Of a stretch of DNA of 64,000 nucleotides, positions 21,900-31,594 are shown piece after piece. Source of the stretch: Topomyia yanbarensis (taxonomy: Eukaryota; Arthropoda; Insecta; Diptera; Culicidae); the NCBI RefSeq assembly GCF_030247195.1, contig NC_080672.1, positions 63,704,549-63,768,548 on the forward strand, read 5' to 3'. A program made the position numbers and the translations under genes. The stretch's first letter is position 1. The number at the start of each line of letters is the position of its first letter. Under the pieces are notes generated by a model. That model had not been told where the DNA came from. It was given only the letters and a program-made list of their open reading frames with translations, and did no database searches.

Positions 21900-22812
21900 C
21901 CGGATAGTCGCCGGTACATCTAGTTTGCACTGCTCGATCAGTGCATCCTTCAGTTCTTCTACGGTCGTTATCTCGTCTTGACCCTTGCATTCGGCTCGGC
22001 TTCCTGTGACAGAGCTCTCACGTTCGCTTCACTTCCAAAGGATTTAGCAACGAGCTCACGGTAGGTCGAGCTCTTGACGGAAGGATCCTTCTTCAGCTCG
22101 AAGATTATCTCGGCTTTCTGAATGCGTCTCGTTTTAACGACGTTTTCGTCCAGCTCTTTCAACTCTGAGTCCTCTGTCACTTTCTTGAGAAGAGCGGCGT
22201 TCCTTTTATTTCCGTTAGCCCTGCTTCGCCTGCTGCGCCAACCACGGTCTTCCCCAACGTTTCTCTGGTCGCTGGTGCTCCCCAGCTCGCTCTTCTACTT
22301 TTTCGGGTCCTCTTGGTCCCCCGGCGTATCCCTCACTCTTTTCACCGAGAGAGTATTGTGCTGATTCTCCGGTGTCACCTCATTTTCTGCCGTCGCATGT
22401 TCTGCGGCTTCCATCAGAGCTTTTTCGGCTGATTCAGCTCTTATCAAGAACGCCTTCTACTCACGTTCTGCAGCTGTTACGGCCGATTTGATGCTCGTCA
22501 CTGGCTGCTTCACCTTGTTGTGCACATTGCACTTTCCACGTACTCATAGAGCTCGTCGACCTCTTTTCTCACCTCCATCAAGTACGACTTTCCAAGATGT
22601 GAGTCATTCTGGGTGGTGTCGCTACCTGATCTCGAGGTGAACACTCCATTCGGTAACCCCATCTCACGTTGGTTTCCTCGTGGCTCACTCTGTACCAAGT
22701 CGCTGCTGGTACTCGCTGTGGCTCCCAATGTCGTAACCCTTGATCTCTGCAACTTACCGCTCCTTGAAAACGCAATCGCGTCTTCCTCATTTGTTTTATT
22801 GGATGTCTCCAT
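21900..22812 (-). pseudogene. R1-like LINE ORF1, broken
   Basis: ATG at 22812 starts METSNKTNEEDAIAFSRSGK, a polar N-terminus. Further on (22180-21968) KTRRIQKAEIIFELKKD and STYRELVAKSFGSEANVRAL form the conserved R1 ORF1 core, followed in another phase by TTVEELKDALIEQCKLDVPA and TIRIW. Frameshifts or stops separate the pieces. The zinc knuckles expected before ORF2 are not clear: only about 100 bp separates the last ORF1 motif from the ORF2 start. Same lineage as the element at 7.85-10.2 kb. Confidence 0.7.
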
Positions 22813-23420
22813 TTTGTTAGGTCCGCTATCTCCACTCGTTGTGCATAGTCGCCTCTAGTGATCCCATGATTATCTATGCGAGCAGTGAGGTCATGCTAGG
22901 GTTGACACTATCCTTTCTGGGAAGTAGTGTTCAGAGCCGGATCGGCGTAAAATCGGGAATGCTCCAAGTAGAACCTAGTACCACCAACTAAATGGTGACG
23001 AGTTTTGAATGTACCCGGAGACCTGCCAGGGTTTTCTTGGAACAGAGGCAGCCGTGCTGTTAGCCTACTCGTCATTTCAAGTTGGTGTCATCCTTCCTTA
23101 CTCAGGGAGTACAACAGCACGTCTGTCAGCCCAAAGTCGTCGTCCAATTCGTGATCCGTGTCCTGTCCGTTGACGTTTGCCGTGGCCAATATGCCATAAT
23201 CAGGATTTTACTGGCCTCGATCCTGATATGCCGGTTGGGCTAGAGTGCTTTTATTGCTAAGATCTTAAATTATGGGAATCTTAGGATCTTAGTAGAAGCG
23301 GTAGAGACTCGCTTCATCGAAACTACTTTCGGAGTTGTGGCTTTTTAGAGGTTTAGCGGAGCCTAATCCAAACTCCACCACATCCTACCAAAACTCCCCA
23401 ACTCGCAGTTGGGTCGTGGG
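22813..23420 (-). other. Probable 5' UTR of the R1-like LINE
   Basis: The 600 bp upstream of ORF1 is GC-richer than average and has no other explanation; it stops at a G-run (about 23417-23433). The upstream boundary of the element is not established. Confidence 0.35.
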
Positions 23421-23469
23421 GGGGGGGGGGGGTTTCGTTAAGCCCCTAAACTCCTTTTCTTCCTGTCCC

Positions 23470-23885
23470 TGCTACCCTATGTATGTTTGTGTGCATATGT
23501 ATGTGCATTGGTGACAAAAATGTCACTCATTTTTCTCAGAGGTGGCTTGAACTATTTGCCCAAACTTAGTCTCAATTGAAAGGTACAACCTTCCCATCGG
23601 CTGCTATTGAATTTTGTGTCGATCTGAATTCCGGTTCCAGAGTTACGTGTTTAAGAGTGCGACCATACAGAAATTTTCCATACAAACTCGTACGACCATG
23701 ATATCAAAATGATGCAAAACTTTTTAAAATTGATGCAAAATTGAAATTTTCGATATTTGATGTAATCTTGAAAAAAAAATTGACAAATGTTGTCTTTTTT
23801 CGATTTTGGCACATTTTTGCCTTTCTTATATAGAAAGGTAATGCAAATCATCTGAAAATCGTCAACCTAATCCCGCCTAAATATT
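23470..23885 (+). repeat. Dispersed repeat copy (GCCTTTCT/AAAGGTAATGCAAAT type)
   Basis: Contains TTAGTCTCAATTGAAAGGTA, CAACCTTCCCATCGGCTGCT, GGTTCCAGAGTTACGTGTT and then GCCTTTCTTATATAGAAAGG near 23819, paralleling 15180-15410. Continues into sequence with GGCGTAGCTAGGAGTGTACG and a CCCCCC patch as at 15450. Confidence 0.65.
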
Positions 23886-24229
23886 TTTGCCGACTGGCAC
23901 AGGGGTTTTGAAGTTCAACAATGGCGTAGCTAGGAGTGTACGGAGAGGCGATCCCTCCCTTTCGCTGAACCCCCCATTTAAACTCCTCTTACTTCACCGC
24001 TCAGACCACCACCCCATCCATCCCTCGTATCCCCCCACCCCTCAACCCCATCATCTTTATACCATCGCTATACCTCAATACATCTTAAATTAAGCTAAGG
24101 AGTGGTTCTTTCTTGAGTTTTTTCCCTCCTCATACCCCCCCCCCCCCCTTGCATGACAAAATAAATTAGAAGGAAGACAACATTGAATTAATTCTGATTA
24201 GGCAAATTAAGTATATTTTTTTGTTTCAA
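23886..24229. other. C-rich non-coding stretch
   Basis: CCACCCC/TCCCTCC-rich DNA, including a C13-14 run near 24136; part of the dispersed-repeat neighbourhood. No gene. Confidence 0.35.
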
Positions 24230-24700
24230 GTGTTTCACCCTCGTCACGTAGCTCATCAGGTTCGTGGTTGGCGAGCGATTGGGTATAGATGCATAGTGTG
24301 CTAAGTCACGGTGTCTTTGTCGAACAACTTTATTCAAAAAAATTCGGCATCTGTCAAATTTCGGAATATGAAAGAATGGACTTTTCCCTTTCATTTGAAA
24401 GTAAAATTAAAATATTCTGTCGGGGGGTCTAGAACAACTTTTTATTTTAAAGTTTTTTGATTGAAAACTTAAGCTTTTTAATTAAATTAATTCGCAATTT
24501 TTGCTACTAATTGGTACTATAGACATTCAAAAAATACTAAAAGTGAGAATCTGATGAACAATCACATTGTCTACAGCTTCGTAGAATGCTATAAATCGAT
24601 ATAAAATCACCCGAGAAAGTTATTAAAATTTGATCAGTTTTTAGGTGTGCGCGGGGCATATGGATTAAGAAGTCGATTAACAAGGACTTACGAAAAAATG
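24230..24700 (+). repeat. Left copy of an inverted repeat pair (with 26260-26725)
   Basis: Shared strings with the reverse complement of 26260-26725 include AACAACTTTATTC, TCCCTTTCATTTGAAAGTAA, AACAACTTTTTATTTTAAAG and GTGAGAATCTGATG. Identity looks like 70-80 percent. It probably represents two copies of one dispersed repeat in opposite orientation, or a 2.5-kb foldback. Confidence 0.6.
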
Positions 24701-25650
24701 TTGGGTTTAAATGAACAGTAAATTCAAATAAATTTCAATGTATACAAAGTCCCATTCTCAGCAGAAAAAATATATTTTCAGATTTCTCTGGGTCTTGGGC
24801 GAAAATGACACTTTATAAGGTGTGGTAAGGTGTTGACCAAACTTATTCGATAATCTTATACTTTTTCAAGATGTTGATTAATGTAGAAACGGATTTTATC
24901 ATGATTTTTTCCTTATTTTTCTAATGTAAACTAGAATGACCCTTCTTCCTGATCCTATCCTGCCTGGTAAAATACAATTGGCTTAAATTCAAGCTTTATA
25001 TTTGAATGAACTAAAGTAGACAGTTCGAGTCATTGTAATAAACGACGGATTTTATTGCAATTTTGGGTAGAGAATCCTGTTTGTCTTTATCAACATTAAA
25101 AGAAAGATGATTGAAAAAGAAACAAAGCTTTTCGAGTTTTGAATCCATGTTTGTTATCTTTTGGGGTAGATTCATTTCATCAGAATTTATAGATGCAGAT
25201 TTTTGCTTGTCCTCAAATTTTATTTCCAAATCGAGCACATAATCTTTGAAAAAAGAATAAAACCATGTTTCATAATTTCCTTTAAGAAGAAATTCCGGAG
25301 TCGTTACTCGTTGTACACGGATCGCAACAGAAAACGAGCAAGAAAATATCAGGCTGTACCATACATTTCAGTAATAAAAGTCTGTTTATTGAAGATTTCC
25401 CTCATAATATGGGATAAGAGCAAAGACAACATATCAAGAAGACAGAGTTGCCAGTTCAGTTCAGTGTCAATCAGGATTCTCAATCGAAATCAAATCAAAT
25501 GACTGAATTTATAATTGAGTTTGATCAAATATAAAGTTAAAATTTAGGCCAAATATAGATATCCCACAAGATGCTAACGAGCAAAAAGGTGGATTCAAGG
25601 TTACATCAAGCATACACCAGAATGAGTGAAGAAAAAAAAGAAGAAACAAA
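24701..25650. other. Non-coding stretch
   Basis: Nothing recognised between the repeat arm and the MITE; short frames on both strands are low complexity. Confidence 0.35.
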
Positions 25651-25652
25651 TA

Positions 25653-26010
25653 CAGTGGAGACCCGATTTTATCAGCACCCGATTTTATCTGCCCCCGATT
25701 TTATCAGCTTCATATGAAAATTGATAGTTGGTATTTTAATGGGCTCTAGCAAACGAACCAAGTTGAATTCGAATAAATCCTTTCTTAGGCATATATTTCT
25801 GTTAATTGTACTGTTAATTAAGACCCCCTTAAGGGGAACTTAAAGTAAATAATCAAAAAGGTTGCAAGGCTATATCCAAGGAACAAGGAAGAATATTTTA
25901 AGAGCATCAGTTTATTAAAAAGACAGAAAAATATATGTCCCGATTTTATCAATGTCCCTTTTTTATCAGCTTAAAATTCGCCAAGGGGCTGAAAAAACGG
26001 GTCTTTACTG
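25653..26010. mobile_element. 358-bp TA-flanked MITE (pogo/Tc1-like ends)
   Basis: Ends CAGTGGAGACCCG and CGGGTCTTTACTG are inverted repeats, with TA at 25651-25652 and 26011-26012. The phrase CCCGATTTTATC is repeated three times at the left and again near the right (TCCCGATTTTATCAATGTCC). No coding content. The CAGTnnAGACCCG end resembles pogo-group elements. Confidence 0.8.
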
Positions 26011-26259
26011 TATATCTGTGACAGAAAAAAATTGTTTCATTTTGCTGCATTGCCCAGCATCTTTCAAAAAAGCACTAATTTCGTTCAAATTTTATCTACT
26101 CTTCTCTATATCTCCATGCTCCTAAAATATCATTGGTGCGCATAAAACGGTGGAATCTGGAATTATGTTTTTTACCCTTCAAGGTGGGACTTTGCTAGCA
26201 TTCAAGTTCTTCTGAGCACACTGTTAAAATTAGGCAATCCATTTTTTTACAAATAAAAA

Positions 26260-26725
26260 TGTTTTTGGAACAAAGCTTCTTAACCAATAGGCCCCGTGCG
26301 AATCTAGAAACTTTGATGAAAATTTTATATCTTTCTCTAGCAATTTTAGATCGCGATGTAGTTTTCTACAAAGTTGTACACACTGAAATTGTCCATCAGA
26401 TTCTCACTTTTGGTAATATTTGAATGTCTGAAGTACTAACTAGGGGCAAAAATGTGAACCAGTTTCATTGAAAAACTCAAGTTTCCAAACAAAAAAACTT
26501 TAAAATAAAAAGTTGTTTTGGAGCCCCCGATAGAATATTTCAATTTTACTTTCAAATGAAAGGGAAAAGCGCATTCTATCACGTGCTGAAGTTTTAGCGA
26601 TGCCGATTTTTTTCGAATAAAATTGTTCTACCAAACACACCGTGAAGTATGTACTAGACATCTCCACAATTGAAACGAACATAACCGGCCTTGGAATCAA
26701 AGCTAGGTGCATTAAAACAGGTTTT
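26260..26725 (-). repeat. Right copy of the inverted repeat pair
   Basis: Reverse-complement partner of 24230-24700. It also contains GCATTAAAACAGGTTTTCC at its outer end, the terminus seen at 15890-15915 (GGATTAAAACAG), so it belongs to the same dispersed family. Confidence 0.6.
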
Positions 26726-26779
26726 CCAAATACAAATTTCTTTGCTAAATGTACAATGTGAAATTTTTTTTAAAAAGAA

Positions 26780-27560
26780 TTATTATTTTATTGATAATTG
26801 AAACCAGGAGAAACACTTTTATGCTTTATATGAGTAAAGCAAAGAGAGATTGATTCCAACATCAGAGTAGCAGCGACCGTATCAGAGTAAGTGAAGAAAG
26901 GGCGAACAACAATGGCAAAGAAGATAAGAAATTGAACTACCAGCTTTTTGGCAAACAGAAAATCACTGTCAGGACACCATGAACCAAACAGCCGTCTGGC
27001 CTTCTTGGATCGGCTGGGAACACTTTTGGGAACAGATTTCCAGGAAGCTATTAGTATATCTATCAAAGGAGAAGAGATAACTAAATTTGGATATTTATAG
27101 TGTTTAAGGATATGTATTTGAGAGACATGTGGAGAGGCATCTCGAACTGGATCGAGGCCGAAGGAATTCGTTTAACAGACATCTAACGCTAGAACACTAG
27201 GCGCACGACCAGACAACATGTTTAATGTCGCGATAACCACAAGTGCAAAGACCGCTCTCCACGACCCGAATACGCCGGAGGTGTGCTTTCAACGTATAAT
27301 GATTGGACATGAGTCGAGATATCAGCCGAATAAAGTAACGACCTTCATCCATCCCCTTGAACCAAGGTGTGTTGATACCTTTGGAATTCCTAACATTCCA
27401 TTGTTCCACGAAATTTATCAATTTTCGAACGTCATAGATAACTACAAAAAATCGGTTAAGCTGCGCTATATTTCATTTTCCCCAGGAAATACAAGGAGTG
27501 CTTTCCATGCTCCATTGAACGGAGAACCTCATTGGAATTGTAATGATGTGGGCATGGTCG
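26780..27560 (-). pseudogene. 3' fragment of a LINE ORF2 (post-RNase H tail) and 3' UTR
   Basis: The clearest part, 27421 down to 27197, reads PWFKGMDEGRYFIRLISRLM, SNHYTLKAHLRRIRVVESGL and CTCGYRDIKHVVWSC: the C-terminal zinc-binding region (C-C-H-C pattern CxC...H..WSC) of RNase-H-bearing LINEs of the I/LOA type. Downstream the frame breaks, and residual matches (DPVRDASPHV) end near 27130. Everything upstream of the tail is missing beyond about 27560, so this is a 5'-truncated copy. Confidence 0.65.
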
Positions 27561-28819
27561 TCAATAGGTAGATATAAAACCAAATACAAATATGTTTGTA
27601 TTTCATAGAACCATCAGTCTTGTAGGGAGAATGTTTACAGTTTGTTCTCTTTTATGTCACCCTCACCACTACTGTCATAATAATTAGCATATAAGCGATA
27701 CATAGCTGTCATCATCTGACGAACGTTACGGTAATATACGCACTAAAATACTTAGCGTGAGCATCTTTGCTTTGTATGTTTGAAGAACAATCGATACGTT
27801 TGAATGCAGCAATATCATTTCATCTCTAAACGTTTTTCAATGTAGCCTACATGCAATGCTGCTATCGTCAAAAAAGAATTCTTGGTTACGTGTATTCCGA
27901 TCAAAATTTGAATCTAAAACACAACGTAGGGTCTAGCCACCAGACGAAACATGCCAACCGGTGCCAATAACAGCGTTTTTCACCTAACATAATTTTTTTT
28001 TGCGTTTCTAAAGTCGCGCATATTGGAAAAAACTACAAGGGACAGCCCTATGGGGTTGTACGAATTGCAGACGTAGGACTGCAATACGTGAAATATTTTA
28101 TTTCTTATTACATTTGGATTAATAGTTAATCAAAAATTTCTTTCTACAGTTCACTTCATCAAACCGTCTTGCTCATCAGGTCGTTTTATTTACAATGAGC
28201 GATCGTATCCGATTAAAGAAAGCAGACAGAAAACTACGATGGAAAACCGAACTAATATCTGGAACTGCTTTAAAATTTTAAAAAGTTTTCTATTGTGTGC
28301 GGTAAACAACCAGACCGATGCTTAAAAATCGTGTTTTAGACAATACAGTCACAGTTCTTGTATAGGTCAAGCTTTATAGTTTGATTTTGCCGTTATTGTA
28401 ATTTTCCTAAAGTACACATAAATGTAGCGAATGCAGTGGTCTCAATCATATACCGAAGCAAAACATATACAAGAATCGAAAATAGTTTTATGGATTGACT
28501 TAGATGCATTTTTTGCAGCGATTTTTTGAGTAACAGTTCATCCATTCATAAATAGGCTTTGTAGTACCTATGTATTGGTAGAATCAAAGTGGGATAAGTT
28601 GAGTGGAAATGAATCTCGTGGAATCAATAAATTGATGAAACATAAATAATAAACCTTCGTGGCACTTTCTTCTATCCATTCGCGTGAATTTGTTGCTAAG
28701 AAAGTTTTCGTCTCCTTAGCCTGTCATGGAGAAGGCAACAACGCAAAGAAAAACCGAAAGCTTTCGCTTCGCGCAACGAAAGCTCAGATTTCTATCATAC
28801 ACGCAAGACTTGGATATAC
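27561..28819. other. Non-coding stretch
   Basis: No coding feature supported. A GCAGACGTAGGACTGCAATACG string near 28065 echoes GACGTAGTCCTACGTC near 29700. The portion from about 28650 could be leader sequence of the minus-strand promoter at 29341. Confidence 0.3.
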
Positions 28820-28827
28820 CTACACAT

Positions 28828-29124
28828 CAGGGATGCCATTATGCCAGATTTATCTGGCATAGCCTGAGATTTTGGCAGCTTCCAGACAAAAAGACAAAGC
28901 TCGCATTCTGCCAGATTTTTATGTTTTAGAAGTTGCTACATACACATTTTGGAAATTTGGGTAATGATATAACACATTTTACAAAAATCGATTATTACCC
29001 ATTCTATGAAAACTAAAATGTATGCCAAATTTCGATAACTTTAAGGTCGGTGTTTAGTGCCAGATTTTGCCAGACACTTTTAGTTGAATTGCCAGATTTT
29101 CTTTGAAAAATAGTTGCAACCCTG
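28828..29124. mobile_element. 297-bp hAT-like MITE, 8-bp TSD with one mismatch
   Basis: Starts CAGGGATGCCATTATGCC and ends GTTGCAACCCTG, inverted CAGGGNTGCnA termini. Flanks are CTACACAT (28820-28827) and ATACACAT (29125-29132). The motif TGCCAGATTTT is repeated inside near both ends. It lies within the possible leader region of the promoter at 29341-29389. Confidence 0.8.
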
Positions 29125-29340
29125 ATACACATTCGCCTCAAACAATAAACCCAAGCGAACGGTGTACCGTGCTTGAATCAAAAAGCTGTGCCAGTACAAC
29201 GTGTCTGTACACGAATGGAAGATACGCACCAAGCAAAATGAGTCAACGCTGGTGATGATGGGTGGTGCGAAAGAGACAACCAGTACCACGACGCTAGCGC
29301 TAGCGCAGTGCTCTGCTCTGCCTGCTATCCAAGAGTTAAC

Positions 29341-29389
29341 TGAGCTTGCCCGACCAAATCTGCTCTTTAAATAGTCGATGATGACGTCA
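29341..29389 (-). promoter_or_regulatory. Candidate core promoter: CRE, TATA, Inr (minus strand)
   Basis: On the minus strand an exact cAMP-response palindrome TGACGTCA (29389-29382) is followed by TATTTAAAG starting at 29373 and by TCAGTT, whose A is at 29341. The TATA-to-initiator distance (32 bp) is what arthropod promoters use. No RGWYV downstream element is exact. The downstream minus strand (to about 28650) is GC-balanced, but I recognise no coding sequence, so the gene or mobile element served is unknown. Confidence 0.4.
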
Positions 29390-29819
29390 TTCACAGAAGC
29401 GTTGCGCGTTAGGTACATAAATCTGTCGTACCAGACTAGGGAGACGCAGCCTTCTGTGTGCAAATGCGTGGTATTTTAACTATGTTGAACATTATTTAAA
29501 ATTTTAATGCAATGATATCAAAAATCTTTGGGTTTATCTATTGGAAACTATTCATAGAAGTATTTCTGAGCGATATGCGCAAAAAAAATGAAAATTTACC
29601 ATAAGATGGCTGAATTATAAGCGTTTAAAATTGGACCACTGTTCGTTACATACCATTTTTGTTGAATTTGTAACGTGCACCCCCATATCGAAAACAAAGA
29701 CGTAGTCCTACGTCAAAAAATCAGGCGATCCGACGTTCAAAAATCCTTCAATGACTTTTTTGCGTACAATTCTAAGCACTCTCTGCCAACCAGAGAGTGC
29801 AAGACCGTTCTTTCCGAGA
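29390..29819. other. Non-coding stretch
   Basis: Contains GACGTAGTCCTACGTC (about 29699), a palindrome-like string. Otherwise nothing supported. Confidence 0.3.
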
Positions 29820-30687
29820 TCAGGAGCCACCTGCTTCGGTTTCGTAACAGCACCCATCAAGGGACAATCTCAGACCACGAGGAAGCTTAGGAGAGAAAAC
29901 GGTTTTCATCTTCCAAAAATTTATAGGCACATTAGAAGATGTTCCCTCAATGGGATTGTCAGACTCCCGCTCTCTAGTAAACAAGGGAGTGTAGAAATTA
30001 GTTTTGGCCGGTGATGCAGCCCTCTTTAGCTTTCCTTTTAAGAGCATTTCTTATAAAAAAATGATTATATTTTGCGGGATATGTCGAGAGATCATGCCGA
30101 GTCTCTCCACAGTAGGAAGACTTTTCATAATTCTCTCCACATTTCTCACACCGTGCCATGTTTCTACAATGGGTTCCCTATGGGACACAAAAAGGCAAAC
30201 AGGTAGACGAGCCCCATTCAAAAGAATAAAGTTTAGAAGAGCATAAAGGCTCGAAATGAGGCTGATGGAAAATAAGTTGTTTTCTTATACTCTTCGATGT
30301 TTGCTGAACGCAATCGCTTGCACACCAGAATTGAAACTGACTGAAGCAAAGGGTTTTGAAGGATCCAACACCATACTTCGCAATTAAGGCCCCTGTCGGA
30401 GACTACACCATCAATCTCTACTTTACTGCTGGGTACGTATACAAGATAATTTTTCGTATACGGCTGAGTGTTGTTTAGTTAGATCATGTCTGTACTTTCG
30501 TCACTGTGGGTATAAATCACACCGGCCTTGACTACGACACTAAAAAAACTTGTTTTGAAAATTGTTGTATCAGCCAAAATGTCGCAATAGAGTTTCGTCA
30601 ATGTCAGGTATCTTTGTTGAGCGGCATTCTGCCTCACGGCTTTTATAGTTGAACCATTCTTCTCACTTCTTTTGAAGATGATATTGC
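29820..30687 (-). pseudogene. Second I-like LINE ORF1 relic
   Basis: Several minus-strand pieces match the ORF1 at 363-1490. YLVYVPSSKVEIDGVV (near 30460) parallels EYRAYIPSKEIEIDGII. Near 29950, GTSSNVPINFWKMKTVFSPK then LPR parallels the GTSFVLPGNSRKRKQ region. Traces of the zinc-knuckle segment lie near 30080-30190. The sequence is full of stops and frameshifts. It is interrupted at 30688-30695 by the target duplication of the foldback element that follows, so this relic predates that insertion or ended there. Confidence 0.6.
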
Positions 30688-30695
30688 CTGTCCAT

Positions 30696-31586
30696 TAGGG
30701 TGGGACAAAAAATAGGTTCCAGCTCCGAGCAACTTTTTAGGTATCATTTGGGTCCTAGAACAACTGTGCAAATTCTTAGCTCGATCGGTGAAACTATATT
30801 TTTGCGCCCACTGTTTAAAGTTTACATGGGATTTTGTATGGGAAAGTTAACTTTTACAAAATAATTCCTCCAGGAGTCGCCCATTACTTCCTAAAAATAA
30901 ATCGTTATGTGGCTTTTATAGGAAATTTAACAAAGAAACAATGTTTCGAAAACCACAAAACGATCTGACGCTTGAGAAAAAAGTTATTAAGCAGAAACCA
31001 AGTGATGTTCTGATGATTGATAAAATATTTATTTTTTCTAGCACCACTGCTGTTGGTTATCCAATTATACGCAATTTTGTTTTAATCCTTTCTTAATGTG
31101 TCTAAATCGATTATCTACACTATTTGGCCACTTCGCGAGATTTTGAGGGATAAATTGAGGCTTCTTTTGTACATAATAAAAGGAAGTTAATTTTTTTGTT
31201 TATAATTAGACCGTCAGAAGCAGTGATGCTACGAAAAGTGAAATTTTCATCAATCTTCAGGGCATCAATCGGTTTTTGCTTAATAACTTTTTCCACAAGC
31301 ATCAGATTGTTTTGAAGTCTTCTAGACTTTGTTTCCTTGACAAATTTCCTATAAAAATCAAACATCTGTTTATTTTTAGGAGATAACGGGCGACTCTTGG
31401 AAGAATTAATTTGTAAAAGACAATTTTCCCATACTAAATCCCATGTAAACTTTAAACCGTGGGCGCAAAAATATAGTTTCACCGATCGAGCTAAAAATTT
31501 GCAGAGTTGTTCTGGGAGCTAAATGGGACCCAAAAAGTTACTCGGAGCCAAATTTTATTTTTTTCATATAACCATGTCCCACTCTA
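30696..31586. mobile_element. 891-bp hAT-like foldback element with exact 8-bp TSD
   Basis: Terminal repeats TAGGGTGGGAC and GTCCCACTCTA are flanked by identical CTGTCCAT on both sides (30688-30695 and 31587-31594). The two halves are inverted copies over most of their length: AACTTTTTAGGTATCATTTG, GCTCGATCGGTGAAACTATA and TTGCGCCCACTGTTTAAAG at the left have clear reverse complements at 31440-31545. Matching inner parts include AAGCAGAAACCAAGTGATG against CATCAATCGGTTTTTGCTT. It has no coding content. The TAGGG start and 8-bp TSD fit the hAT superfamily. Confidence 0.88.
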
Positions 31587-31594
31587 CTGTCCAT

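Noticed and set aside
29080..29463. 127-codon minus-strand frame
   Set aside because: It runs through a MITE end and across the candidate promoter; the composition is unlike a protein.
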